Assembly (NCBI GenBank): GCA_903952205.1
Contig: CAJBEZ010000008.1
Span: forward strand, 1 to 64,000
From: an uncultured Desulfomonile sp.
GTDB lineage: Bacteria; Desulfobacterota; Desulfomonilia; Desulfomonilales; Desulfomonilaceae
Reading direction: 5' to 3'
DNA length: 64,000 nucleotides
Shown: piece by piece, positions 1-8,286 of the stretch
How the letters are laid out: every line of letters starts with the position of its first letter
Position numbering within the stretch: position 1 is the stretch's first letter
The notes under the pieces: model-generated
Seen by the model: only the letters and a program-made list of their open reading frames with translations
The model's database searches: none
Told to the model about the DNA's origin: nothing
Made by a program: the position numbers and the translations under genes

Positions 1-324
1 AAAGATCATGCCTGTGCCTACCTCGCACAGACGACTCAACACACGGCCTAGCGCATCGTCGTTGAATTTCTCAGCGGTAACTTCCTCCCCCAAAAGCAGC
101 TCGGTGTCCAACTCCGAAACGAATCTTTCAAACCGATACAGCGGGCTGCGACCCGAAAGCGTGTCCAGGATCATTGCCGACGCCACAAGCCCCGGACTAA
201 CGTCGCTTTCCATGGCGCAAAGGCGGTCAACTTCTTCGGCCACGCCAATTTTCTTGACAAACGCAGCGATAATAGGTAAATGGCGCACATCCGCTTGGGA
301 CAAGATTCCTGGCATTACCCTCAT
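1..324 (-). CDS. IS1634-family transposase, N-terminal part (cut by window edge)
   Basis: Reading the minus strand from the ATG at 324 gives 108 open codons that run off the left edge. The translation matches the N-terminal DUF4277 domain of IS1634-type DDE transposases as I know it, with the hallmark stretches SPLYRFERFVSELDTELLLG and FNDDALGRVLSRL. A strong ribosome site (AGGAGG, about 5 bases before the ATG) supports the start. The catalytic DDE part would lie outside the window, so intactness cannot be judged. The element's right end should lie somewhere in 325 to 435, just before the neighbouring gene begins to look normal. Confidence 0.85.
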   Translation of the reverse strand, partial: MRVMPGILSQADVRHLPIIAAFVKKIGVAEEVDRLCAMESDVSPGLVASAMILDTLSGRSPLYRFERFVSELDTELLLGEEVTAEKFNDDALGRVLSRLCEVGTGMIF

Positions 325-951
325 GTTGCACCTCCTGATGGTGCTTCTCACTTATCAAAATCTTGTCCCGTTGGCGCGGAAAATTTAGCCTCCCGTGAAA
401 ATAATCTCTCAAGTTCATCAAAGAGTGCGGAAAGTAAGTTAAGAGACATTAAACCTCCAATATGGCGAAGAATTCAGGTCTGCGGAGACATCACCCTATA
501 TGAATTACATACTATAATCCAAACGGTTATGGATTGGTTGGGACACCACCCGCACGTATTCATCATTCGGAGATTGTGGTACGCTGACCCGATAGACGGA
601 CCTGAAGCGGATGCTGACGAAAGTATAAGCTCTTTGGATGAGTTAAATTTAGAAGAGAAGGAGAAATTCCGCTACATTTACGATTTCGGAGATAATTGGG
701 AACATGAGATTCTGTTAGAAAAGATTTTACCTATTAATGAAAAGACTCAATATCCGGCTTGCCTCTCTGGTAAACGCTCTGGACCTCCTGATGACTGCGG
801 CGGTTCAGTAGGTTATATCAATCTCCTGAACGTTCTCAGGGATACAAATCATCCCGACTACAATCACTGGATGGAATGGGTAGGAGTGGATTTTGACCCG
901 GAAAGGTTCGATAAAGATAAGATAAACTTGAGACTAAAAACGACTTGGTGA
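280..951 (+). CDS. plasmid pRiA4b ORF-3-like protein, natural 5' end lost
   Basis: From about base 436 the frame encodes a typical pRiA4b ORF-3 family protein: LRDIKPPIWRRIQV, then YDFGDNWEHEILLEKILP, CLSGKRSGPPDDCGG and a C-terminal EWVGVDFDPERFD. The family is common in mobile regions and has no settled function. In relatives a short beta strand precedes the LRDIKPP motif. Here it is replaced by a Ser-rich stretch that overlaps, antisense, the start of the IS1634-type transposase. The nearest ATG (280) therefore lies inside the insertion sequence. I infer that the IS inserted into or next to the gene and removed its first codons. The rest of the domain looks intact, but whether it is expressed is doubtful. 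Confidence 0.7.
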   Translation: MAHIRLGQDSWHYPHVAPPDGASHLSKSCPVGAENLASRENNLSSSSKSAESKLRDIKPPIWRRIQVCGDITLYELHTIIQTVMDWLGHHPHVFIIRRLWYADPIDGPEADADESISSLDELNLEEKEKFRYIYDFGDNWEHEILLEKILPINEKTQYPACLSGKRSGPPDDCGGSVGYINLLNVLRDTNHPDYNHWMEWVGVDFDPERFDKDKINLRLKTTW

Positions 952-1382
952 TTACTGGCAGGCTTTATGATACCAACTTACTATCAATTCGAATCCCGTC
1001 GCTCCCTCCATAATGTGCTGTCATTACAGTCAGTTATAGTTATGTAGGCGGCGGTTGCCTCCGCTTTGCCCCAGTTTTCTGAAATTCGCATAAAATGTGG
1101 ATTCAAGGACCAAGCCTATTTGGTAGAAAGGCCGCGTCCTGAGCGAATTTTGTAACAAATAAACCTTACAGGCGACAATTTGTGTTCGGGGATGTCAGAA
1201 ATTGTGATCAGACAGAGTTGATTGCGGGCGGTATCCGCTCCACTTCAATTGTCCAGCTTTTAGCGGTCAAAAAAAAGAGGCGAGGAAGAAGCAATGTTCA
1301 GCCTTCCCTCAAACACGTCATATTCTGTTTTATCGAAATATCCCCAGACGAGAGGACGATCAGAGACGCGAATAATGTGGGC
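952..1382. other. gene-free stretch in a mosaic region
   Basis: I see no convincing gene here. A short plus-strand frame at 1182 to 1388 has no recognisable domain and no clear ribosome site. The only notable sequence is the tRNA-end-like segment at 988 to 1010, listed separately. Confidence 0.5.
988..1010 (+). other. tRNA 3'-end-like segment, possible attachment-site remnant
   Basis: These 23 bases read like the end of a tRNA: T-loop TTCGAAT, a 5-base stem half CCCGT, a 7-base acceptor half CGCTCCC, a discriminator T and CCA. The 5 bases before the T-loop do not pair with CCCGT and no tRNA body lies upstream, so this is not a functional tRNA. Islands that integrate into tRNA genes leave such 3'-end copies as attachment sites. 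That reading is inference and chance cannot be excluded. Confidence 0.3.
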
Positions 1383-2387
1383 TCATAGAGATTGCAGATC
1401 TCTGAATGCGCTTATTTTCCCCATGCTATGAGCGTCGAGAACTGCTCTAACAATTGCCCTTGACATGCAATCCGCTGCCGCACGCCCTATTTCGTTCATA
1501 GCCTCGGCCATCGGCACAGAGAAAAAACCTTCCGAGTCCTTTAGATTATGTTCTCCCGTAGCCATGCAGAAAATGGTATCCCCGTCGAACATCGTATGAG
1601 CCGGCCTAATCGCTCGAGCGAGCCCATCGTGAGCCATCTGAGCGATTTTTTGGGCCTGGGCTTTCGTCAGAGCCGCATTGGTAGCGATGACCCCCAAGGT
1701 AGTATTAGACGGCGGGGCAGGAGCGGTTGCCAACGGCAGTTTGACAGACCGTCGCCCCTCTGAGCCGAATTCTCCGGCAACTTCCAGGTGGACTTCCCAG
1801 GGAAGCCCAGTAGTGCGATTGATCACCGACCCCAAAGAGTTAACAGCGACCAGTGCGGCTACTGTCATACCGGATGCTAAGAGTTCGCTGGCAGAGCCAA
1901 CGCCGCCCTTGATGGTTCCGGATACCGCGCCAGTGCCTGCTCCTACGCACCCAACAGGGACCGGTCCCGTGGATGCCGACTCGCATGCTCGTATTCCCCA
2001 TTCCTGCCTAATAGGCGGCACATAGTCCTTGCCACGCCCTAGATCAAACAGCGCAGCTGATGGAACGATGGGGGCGACCTTCCCTTCGGCAAGCGGGAAG
2101 CCGCACCCTAGCTGCGCAAGCCATGTAACCACTCCGTCGGCTGCTGACAGTCCGAACACGGAACCACCACACAGCACAATTCCTTGAACTTTTTCCACCA
2201 AATTGACCGGCGCAAGGAGGTCTGTTTCCCTGGTTCCCGGAGCCGAGCCTCGCACGTCGACTCCGCCCACGGCTCCAGCCTTGCAAAGTATTACGGTCAC
2301 GCCACTAGCGGCCGACAAAGAGGTATAATGACCGACCATGATGCCCTCGACGTCAGTAAGTCCATTATTTTTACCGCTTTTTGTCAT
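1383..2387 (-). CDS. P1 family (DmpA-like, S58) peptidase
   Basis: A 334-residue protein of the P1/DmpA family of self-processing N-terminal nucleophile aminopeptidases. Features seen are the N-terminal LTDVEGIMVGHYT, the GGSVFGLSAADGV segment near residues 74 to 86, and the NTTLGVIATNA stretch near residue 230. In the family, chain cleavage before a Ser or Thr at that last position creates the nucleophile. Homologues without DmpA activity exist, so the substrate is unknown. It starts at an ATG, ends 11 bases past the neighbouring channel gene's stop side, and shares that gene's orientation, so the two could be cotranscribed. Confidence 0.85.
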   Translation of the reverse strand: MTKSGKNNGLTDVEGIMVGHYTSLSAASGVTVILCKAGAVGGVDVRGSAPGTRETDLLAPVNLVEKVQGIVLCGGSVFGLSAADGVVTWLAQLGCGFPLAEGKVAPIVPSAALFDLGRGKDYVPPIRQEWGIRACESASTGPVPVGCVGAGTGAVSGTIKGGVGSASELLASGMTVAALVAVNSLGSVINRTTGLPWEVHLEVAGEFGSEGRRSVKLPLATAPAPPSNTTLGVIATNAALTKAQAQKIAQMAHDGLARAIRPAHTMFDGDTIFCMATGEHNLKDSEGFFSVPMAEAMNEIGRAAADCMSRAIVRAVLDAHSMGKISAFRDLQSL

Positions 2388-2398
2388 TGGAAGGGCTC

Positions 2399-3100
2399 TT
2401 AATTTTCTTTGGTTTTACGTCTTCTTAGATTGTACTCGATTTCCAAAGACACCAACCTGGCCAACAGTATTGCAGGGAATAGCTGACCTATCAAGGCTTG
2501 AAGCATCGATAGCGCTCGAGCTGATGGACTCAATGGAAGTATGTCGCCATAACCGACACTTGTCATGGTAGTATAACTAAAATATGTGAGTCTACCCATG
2601 AGCGCGTGTACATCTCCGCTGAGCTTTGGGACGTCTATGTTAAAGGCTTCCGGGTTGATTGTGCAGACTATGAGATAGAGGTAACCGAATAAAATGGCTG
2701 TCAACATGTAAGCGGCAATTGAACCTGCAATTCGCCGGTAGGTTATAGGTCCTCTCTTGAAGACATGCATCAAAATTATTGCTATTAGCGTTGCGGTCAG
2801 AACAGTTCTGAAACCGAGGGCCATAAACAAAGCTCTTGAACTTGGGTATGCGTATCCCCAGAAATGGGAACCCAAACCAAGCGCAGCTATTATGGCTACG
2901 ACTCTCGCCCAGTGTGGAGTTTGGCTGACCGCCATCACTCCGGTTATCAACACTCCTATAAAAACCAGATGTATGGCAAATCCGCCAAAATCAGAATCAA
3001 TGAAAGGATAAATTACAAAGGTCTCGAGCAAAAGCACAACAAGCAGTCCTGTTAGACCTACGTCTTCATCCCATAGCTTTCTAGAAGCCTTAGAAATCAT
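2399..3100 (-). CDS. ion channel protein with K+ selectivity filter
   Basis: A 233-residue integral membrane protein. Several hydrophobic segments fill residues 15 to 150, and a pore-domain module of two helices closes the chain. The pore loop carries TMTSVGYGDILPLSP, the classic TVGYGD-type potassium filter. There is no cytosolic RCK or cyclic-nucleotide domain, so gating is not evident. The layout (extra N-terminal helices plus an Ion_trans_2 pore) is common for small prokaryotic channels of unknown physiological role. Confidence 0.85.
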   Translation of the reverse strand: MISKASRKLWDEDVGLTGLLVVLLLETFVIYPFIDSDFGGFAIHLVFIGVLITGVMAVSQTPHWARVVAIIAALGLGSHFWGYAYPSSRALFMALGFRTVLTATLIAIILMHVFKRGPITYRRIAGSIAAYMLTAILFGYLYLIVCTINPEAFNIDVPKLSGDVHALMGRLTYFSYTTMTSVGYGDILPLSPSARALSMLQALIGQLFPAILLARLVSLEIEYNLRRRKTKEN

Positions 3101-3437
3101 GGTTTTAGTTGCATCCTCAGTAAATGGTTAACATTTTGGTCTTCTATGTAAAAGTTATGTTCACACTAATATTATTAGTTGCAGTATATTATACCATAAT
3201 ATTAAACCTGGTTGTGAATTAATGAACTAGTCAGAGACCTCTAACGAAATAAGTTTGAAGGCTGACCGAATAGTGCAGTTTGTCAACATCTGTTCGAATA
3301 TGACAAATGACCCGTCGAACAAAGGCATGCAAGCTGCCATCCAGCTTCTTTCGGTTTTGCGCCAAGCTCCACTGTTTTTTGTTGCGGTTGACTGCCGGTG
3401 ATGCCGGAGCGTTATGACTTTTTCGGAGGGATCGAAT
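3101..3437. other. intergenic stretch between divergent genes
   Basis: The channel gene leaves to the left and the glyoxalase-fold gene to the right, so promoters for both should lie here. The part at 3160 to 3210 is very AT-rich. Past 3230 the composition is ordinary and no gene is supported. Confidence 0.4.
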
Positions 3438-3878
3438 ATGGAATGTTTGATGGATCACATCGTCTTGAATGTGGAAGATGATGAGAAGATGATCTCTTTT
3501 TATTCGAAAGTACTTCTGATGCCACCTGAACGCCTGGACGAATACCGTGCGGGGAATGTTCCATTCCCGTCTTTGCGACTCAATGCGGACACAATCATCG
3601 ACCTGTTTCCGAAAAAATTGTGGAGGAAAAGCGCTCGGGCTGGAGGCGGTCACGAGAACTTGAACCACTTCTGTATCGTATTGAACAAAGAAGCCTGGCA
3701 GGAACTCCTGGAGCTACTTCAGGCCAACTCCGTTTCGATAGAAGATGGACCTGTTCAACGTTGGGGTGCGCATGGTACCGGGACCTCTATCTATTTTCGG
3801 GACCCGGAGGGCAATCTCATAGAGGCCAAGTATTACGAGACGGACAACAGTTCAGAGAAATGTCTTCCTGGTTCATGA
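3438..3878 (+). CDS. VOC (glyoxalase/dioxygenase fold) family protein
   Basis: A 146-residue single-domain VOC protein. It opens with MDHIVLNVEDD, where the His is the usual first metal ligand. NHFCIVL near residue 74 gives a second His, and the terminal strand FRDPEGNLIEAKYY gives the Glu ligand. I chose the ATG at 3438 because GGAGGG lies 7 bases before it and the translation starts just before the domain. The family includes lyases, dioxygenases and resistance proteins, and the substrate cannot be told. The next frame, a DUF2284 stub, starts 15 bases downstream. Confidence 0.8.
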   Translation: MECLMDHIVLNVEDDEKMISFYSKVLLMPPERLDEYRAGNVPFPSLRLNADTIIDLFPKKLWRKSARAGGGHENLNHFCIVLNKEAWQELLELLQANSVSIEDGPVQRWGAHGTGTSIYFRDPEGNLIEAKYYETDNSSEKCLPGS

Positions 3879-3893
3879 AAGGAGGAGAATCCT

Positions 3894-4073
3894 ATGCAAC
3901 CTTCACCATTGACTCCTTCCAGCAAAGGCGGGACTCTATTAGCCGATAGTGATCTAGCGAAGTATTGCGCTCTGGCAATTGAAGCTGGCGCCACCCATGC
4001 CAAACAGATCCATCCAAGCAGCGTTGTTACTGCGCCCTGGTGTTCAATACCGAAGATCTTAGCTCAGTCATGA
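3894..4073 (+). pseudogene. DUF2284 metal-binding protein, N-terminal stub
   Basis: A 59-codon frame starts 15 bases after the glyoxalase-like gene with a strong ribosome site (AAAGGAGG). Residues 16 to 45 (LADSDLAKYCALAIEAGA, then HAKQIHPSSVVTAPW) resemble the start of DUF2284 proteins. In those, this segment is followed by a Cys-rich metal-binding core. Here the frame stops right after PW and no Cys core follows, so most of the gene is gone. It lies directly before a methyltransferase with an internal stop, suggesting a decaying operon. Confidence 0.55.
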
Positions 4074-4086
4074 TACACGGAGAGCC

Positions 4087-4890
4087 ATGAAGATCTCATA
4101 CATTCACGGTTACGACCCCAGAGAAAACATACGCCTTCAGGATCAGGCTTCCACCCTGGTTGAATTGCTCCATTCCGACACTTCATATCCTAGCGGAAGC
4201 AGTGTGCTTGAAGCGGGTTGTGGGGTTGGCGCTCAGACTGTTACTCTGGCCCGGAACAGCCCGAATGCGTTTTTTACTTCCTTCGACATATCCGAAGACT
4301 CAATTACCGAAGCCAGGAGAAAAGTTTCAGCGGTGGGGTTTACCAGTGTCCAATTCCAGCAAGGTGATATCTTCAATTTACATTTTAGGCCGGAAACTTT
4401 CGACCACATCTTCGTATTTTTCGTTCTGGAGCATTTATCACGACCGCTTGATGCGCTACGTTCCCTGAAAGTTGTTCTCAAGCCTGGTGGAACAATTACC
4501 GTCATTGAAGGTGATCACGGTTCCGCGTCCTTTTACCCGGATAGCCCGTCTGCCCGTAAAGCGATTCAGTGTCAAGTGGAACTCCAGAAGAGGGCAGGCG
4601 GTAACGCCATGGTGGGTAGGGAATTATATCCATTGTTACAACAAGCGGGCTTTCGTTCGATTCGAGTTTCCCCACGAATGGTTTACGTTGATTCAAGCAA
4701 ACCTCAATTTGTGGAAGGTTTCACCAAAAGAACTTTTTCGGCCATGATAGAGGGTGTTCGTGAATCTTAAATTAAAGAGGGAATGACAGAACAACACGTC
4801 TTTGACGAGGGAATAAAGGACCTTTACAGAACAACGGAACCGGATGGCGTATTTTGTTATACTTTTTTCAAGGGTTTTGGAGAAAAATGA
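4087..4890 (+). pseudogene. class I SAM-dependent methyltransferase with in-frame TAA
   Basis: Residues 38 to 140 form a Rossmann methyltransferase: VLEAGCGVGAQT (motif I), SFDISEDSI, QGDIFNL, FDHIFVFFVLEHL and LKPGGTITVIEGDHG. The frame stops at a TAA at 4768 to 4770 after 227 residues. Reading on in the same frame gives 39 more residues ending at 4890, including FDEGIKDLYRT and GVFCYTFFKG. From memory these match the natural C-terminus of this methyltransferase group, so the full-length product would be about 267 residues. The catalytic fold up to the stop is intact, so a truncated enzyme might still be made, but loss of function is more likely. TAA is not a known recoding codon in bacteria. 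Confidence 0.75.
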
Positions 4891-4924
4891 TCGGCGCTTA
4901 AATCCATAGCAATTCCTGCCTTAC

Positions 4925-5350
4925 TCAAAACCCCAACGCCAACTGCGTCGTATATTCATCAGTCTCGGGCGCCGCTTTGACCCTCCCGACTACTGGAGGC
5001 TTAAGATATTTCTTCTTTTGGGGAATTTTGATCACGTACCCCAAAAGTTTCGTCAGAGGCCCGCAAAGACCAACCATAGCCTTCTTCATGATTACGGATA
5101 TAGCCAGGCCTGTGGGCCCCTGACGTTGCCGTCTGCCTTCAAGCGTTAATACCTCACTGGTCAAAATGATCCTGGCGAATCTATCTTCCGCCTTGGAGAA
5201 AACCACCACTTCAAAAACGCCCGTTTCATCTTCCATCGTCAGGAACATTATCCCTTTTCCGGACTTGGTCGGGGGTGTGTGAATTATAATCACCATGCCG
5301 GAGACTCTGATGACTCTCGATCCATGCTCCATCGTACGCTCTGCAAACAA
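4925..5350 (-). pseudogene. DnaE-type polymerase C-terminal OB-domain fragment, copy 1
   Basis: The frame encodes the OB-fold found near the C-terminus of DnaE/DnaE2 polymerase subunits: VSGMVIIIHTPPTKSGKGIM, FLTMEDETGVFEVVVF, then VLTLEGRRQRQGP. It ends in a ~50-residue tail closing with TTQLALGF. Polymerase, PHP and helix-hairpin-helix parts are absent. The only start near the domain is a TTG at 5350, and the open frame continues a little further upstream with no ATG, so the 5' end looks truncated. A second, similar fragment lies at 7045 to 7602. Conservation of reading frame in both copies is odd for simple debris. Confidence 0.6.
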
Positions 5351-5470
5351 TTCTGGCCAAATGGTATTCGGGTTATGACGTTCAGTTATTTATTTTTCTA
5401 CGACAGACTTACGGACTCGGAGGTATTTTGCCGCATCCTTTCTGGTCTGTTGGCCATTTTGTTCATTGTC

Positions 5471-5836
5471 CTACGCTACGCATATCCCAGGGACCGCAAC
5501 TTTTGTGAAGAGATGAGGTGAAGCTACCGCACTGTGTGGGTAATTCTTCAAATGAGCCTGAAACTCTGGATGGTTAAATGCCTGCTTGAAGTCTGAGACC
5601 GTCTCCCATACAGCATAGTTCATGAATACGCAACTACCAGCAATGCCTCGGTGCAGTTGAGTGGAGATAAAGCCGGGTTGTTGTTTCATAAACCCCGCAT
5701 CCTTAGCCCAAGCTTTGAGTAGCTGTTCTACGTCCGAGGGGGCCACTGTGAACTTGTTCATAAGTAGGACCGGACCACCGTCTGCTTCCATTTGAGCGAA
5801 GACGCTAACTTTATCATCCATTTCCGAGAAATTCAT
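5471..5836 (-). CDS. antibiotic biosynthesis monooxygenase (ABM) family protein
   Basis: A 121-residue protein with the small ferredoxin-like ABM fold: VLLMNKFTVAPSDVEQLLKA, then GFISTQLHRGI and FMNYAVWETVSDFKQAF. Members are cofactor-free quinol-type monooxygenases or heme-degrading enzymes, and the substrate here is unknown. I chose the ATG at 5836 because AAGGAG lies 6 bases upstream. A longer frame to 5965 would overlap the membrane gene and has no family match. It is the last gene of a likely marR-membrane-ABM operon. Confidence 0.8.
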   Translation of the reverse strand: MNFSEMDDKVSVFAQMEADGGPVLLMNKFTVAPSDVEQLLKAWAKDAGFMKQQPGFISTQLHRGIAGSCVFMNYAVWETVSDFKQAFNHPEFQAHLKNYPHSAVASPHLFTKVAVPGICVA

Positions 5837-5883
5837 ACGTACTCCTTGCTTGAAATTATTGACCCAGCTAAAGGTTGACTGGT

Positions 5884-6387
5884 CTATTTCATAGGTTTCC
5901 ACGGCTTTAGAACAGAAATGAATACTGCAAAAATCACAGTAAGGTTCTGTAAAGCCCCTCCCCATAGATTCATGGTTCTTGCGTGAAGATAGATCGGGTT
6001 AGAAAGAGCAGCCATCCCTTCTGCCTGTGAAATGGGCGGCAGAGCGTTAAGCCATTGTCCAAGCCAAAATGTGCCGAAGACTACCCCGAAGATGTTGATG
6101 AGCCATTTCACCGTGATCCATCGATGTTTAAACCACCCCCAAACAGTTAACAGCGAGTAAATAACTCCTGTCAGTAAGCACCCTGTCGCTGCAGGTGCAA
6201 CTAATACGTCGTCGATGAACTTCCTCGACATATCAACACCGTAGAGCTGTAACCCTTCTGTTGGTTTTATGAACAGGCTCATCAGAGTGAGACATAAACC
6301 ACAGGCTGCCCATGTACAACCAAACAGTATATGGAAGCTTTTTAGCCATTTCTGTCCCACCGGACCCATTTTCCCCATATTACTCAA
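5884..6387 (-). CDS. four-helix integral membrane protein of unknown function
   Basis: A 167-residue hydrophobic protein with four predicted membrane helices: roughly residues 16 to 38, 65 to 84, 92 to 112 and 140 to 160. It is rich in Trp and Gly. I do not recognise the family with certainty; small DUF2269-like or copper-resistance-D-like proteins are similar in layout. Its start overlaps the end of the marR gene by four bases, so it is translationally coupled to the regulator and probably under its control, together with the downstream monooxygenase. Confidence 0.7.
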   Translation of the reverse strand: MSNMGKMGPVGQKWLKSFHILFGCTWAACGLCLTLMSLFIKPTEGLQLYGVDMSRKFIDDVLVAPAATGCLLTGVIYSLLTVWGWFKHRWITVKWLINIFGVVFGTFWLGQWLNALPPISQAEGMAALSNPIYLHARTMNLWGGALQNLTVIFAVFISVLKPWKPMK

Positions 6388-6836
6388 CCTCTTGTATTGT
6401 TGACAAGCCTTTCACGGATTTTTTCCAGAGTATGCAGGGTTTCCAGAAGATCGTGATCCGGAATACCCGTCGCAAGTTGATTCGCCCAGTCAACCCATAT
6501 TCTGTCAACCTTTTCATAGACCCGAGCGCCTAATTCCGAGAGAGCGATCAACGGGGATCTTTTGTGCCCAGAATTGGGTTGAAGTATCATTAATCCTTCC
6601 TTTACCATTGCATTAACTTGCTTCTGAGCACCTTGTCGCGTAATCCCCATGGCGACAGCAATCTGTGGCGCAGTCAGCGCTTTACCTGCCAGAGTTACGG
6701 CACCCATGACCTGCCACTTGGCGCTTGTGAGCTTAAGGGATTTAACCAGTTCGTCACCTGCCTGAATAAGGCATCCGTTGAGACGAAAAATGGTGAGAAC
6801 AATTTTTGTTAAAATCTCTGATTCATGGCAACTCAT
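6384..6836 (-). CDS. MarR family transcriptional regulator
   Basis: A winged-helix regulator of 150 residues. The recognition region reads LTAPQIAVAMGITRQGAQKQ near residues 55 to 75. A wing follows (GLMILQPNSGHKRSPLIALS), and the chain ends in a dimerisation helix. The ATG at 6836 is preferred over one 120 bases upstream because GAGG sits 5 bases before it and MarR proteins are usually 140 to 160 residues. It leads an operon with a membrane protein and an ABM monooxygenase, so it probably represses that operon and responds to a small aromatic or quinone ligand (inference). Confidence 0.85.
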   Translation of the reverse strand: MSCHESEILTKIVLTIFRLNGCLIQAGDELVKSLKLTSAKWQVMGAVTLAGKALTAPQIAVAMGITRQGAQKQVNAMVKEGLMILQPNSGHKRSPLIALSELGARVYEKVDRIWVDWANQLATGIPDHDLLETLHTLEKIRERLVNNTRG

Positions 6837-7044
6837 GTTGACCTCAAAACACAAACTCATCACAGCATACTCAATTGACAACCAGTTGGCAAGTGAGTCC
6901 AGGCTCGTGTTCGTGCAGCCAAGGCTGGGTCTCTTCCCTCCTTGCGTTTCAGTCACTTCTTAGAAGTTTAACAGGCGATCTTCAAACATGATGCTGCGCC
7001 TGTTGAGTGCCGATTTGCAGTCCCTGATCCGAATGGTCCATTTC

Positions 7045-7602
7045 TCAAAATCCCAACGCCAACTGCGTCGGATATTCACTCACATCGGATTCCGGGATAA
7101 CCCTAATGGCAGTGAGCGGTTTGGAATATGTCTTAATTTTGGGAATTTTCATCACATACCCCAAAAGTTTCGTCAGAGGCCCACAAAGGCCAATCAGGGC
7201 CTTCTCCATGATTACGGATATAGCCAGGCCAGTGGGTCCCTGACGCTGCAGTCTGCCTTCAAGTGTTAATACCTCACTGGTCAAAATAATCCTGGCGAAT
7301 CTATCTTGCGCCTTGGCAAAAACCACTACTTCAAAAAGCCCCATTTCATCTTCCAGCGTCAGGAACATAACTCTCTTTCCGGACTTGGTCGGGGGCGTGT
7401 GGACCAGAATCAGCATTCCTGAAACTCTAACTGTTGCGCCACTGGGCATCCGACGCAAATTACTCGATGTAACCACATTCTGCTTTCTCAAAATATTCCT
7501 CAGCGAAGTCAGAGGATGCGCATGGCAAAAGATATTCATGGACATGGCTTCTCGAAGTGTCTTTTCAGCGCAGGCTCTATCAGGTAATTGAGCAGGTTTC
7601 AT
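7045..7602 (-). pseudogene. DnaE-type polymerase C-terminal fragment, copy 2
   Basis: A 185-codon frame whose residues 10 to 185 match the C-terminal part of DnaE-like polymerases: the FCHAHPLTSLRNIL segment that normally reads SGHPL, then RMPSGATVRVSGM and the OB-fold FLTLEDEMGLFEVVVF. It ends in the same tail (YPTQLALGF) as copy 1, and the two look about three-quarters identical by eye. All catalytic domains are missing. It could be a remnant of a duplicated dnaE2-type gene or a free OB-fold protein kept for its own sake. Confidence 0.6.
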
Positions 7603-7732
7603 GGTGCTGCGTTTCTACATTCGTTTTTGGTTTGCACGTCTTGCATTATAGAGACCAAATACTCTCCGTTCAAGTAAAAACCATTTCTGTTCAAAAAATC
7701 CGTCAGGATTCAATTGGAAGAACGATCTGCCC

Positions 7733-7761
7733 TTGACCCCCTCTACACCTTTGTCTTATAA
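7733..7761 (+). promoter_or_regulatory. sigma-70-type promoter before HU copy 1
   Basis: TTGACC at 7733 to 7738 and TTATAA at 7756 to 7761 are separated by 17 bases and lie about 50 bases before the HU start. The second HU gene has the same arrangement. Confidence 0.6.
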
Positions 7762-7812
7762 AGCCGAAACTCATATTGTTGACAAAATAACTGTTTCAAG
7801 AGAGGTGTGGAT

Positions 7813-8085
7813 ATGACAAAGGCTGAATTTGTGGACAAACTTGCCGAAAAAGGTGAGATAACGAAGAAGCAGGCAACCGAAGCCATAAACCGGATTTTCA
7901 CCACCATGGCCGACGGGTTGGTTGCCGGTGAGGAAATCTCCATTCCTGGTTTCGGAAAATTCTCCGTTGTGACGAGAAAAGCCCGAACTGGCATGAATCC
8001 TCAGACCAAAAAGAAAATCAAGATCCCGGAGAAGAAGGTTCCCAAGTTTGCTGGAGCAAAGGCCCTGAAGGAATCGATAAAATAA
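7813..8085 (+). CDS. HU family DNA-binding protein, copy 1
   Basis: A 90-residue histone-like protein covering the whole HU fold: MTKAEFVDKLAEKGEITKKQ, then the beta-arm region ISIPGFGKFSVVTRKARTGM and a Lys-rich end. NPQTKKKIKIPEKK corresponds to the family signature NPxTGxxIxIP, but Gly is replaced by Lys. Such proteins bend and compact DNA. I start at the ATG at 7813, preceded by AGAGAGG; a GTG six bases earlier is possible. It is about 85 percent identical to the copy at 10736. Confidence 0.93.
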   Translation: MTKAEFVDKLAEKGEITKKQATEAINRIFTTMADGLVAGEEISIPGFGKFSVVTRKARTGMNPQTKKKIKIPEKKVPKFAGAKALKESIK

Positions 8086-8286
8086 TTGAGATTCTTAGAA
8101 GTTTTTGAAAAATTGCTTCACCGGCTTTAAGTTGATGACTTCTTTTGCTTATGGAAGAATTAGGTTGTGGATAGGCAATCGATATCAGGATGCCTGTTTT
8201 CGTAATTTTCCGCAAGCCGGCGTTAAAATTGTAACTGATAGTCCTACGATCCCAGTATGATCTCTAGGAGATTTAGGGTATTTCCG

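Noticed and set aside
1182-1388. 68-codon plus-strand frame between the ORF-3-like gene and the P1 peptidase
   Set aside because: No domain, no ribosome site, and its end overlaps the peptidase gene; composition looks non-coding.
3231-3668. 145-codon minus-strand frame over the glyoxalase-like gene
   Set aside because: It lies antisense to a well-supported VOC gene and its translation has no recognisable features.
4768-4770. recoding (selenocysteine or pyrrolysine) at the methyltransferase stop
   Set aside because: The codon is TAA; known recoding uses TGA or TAG.
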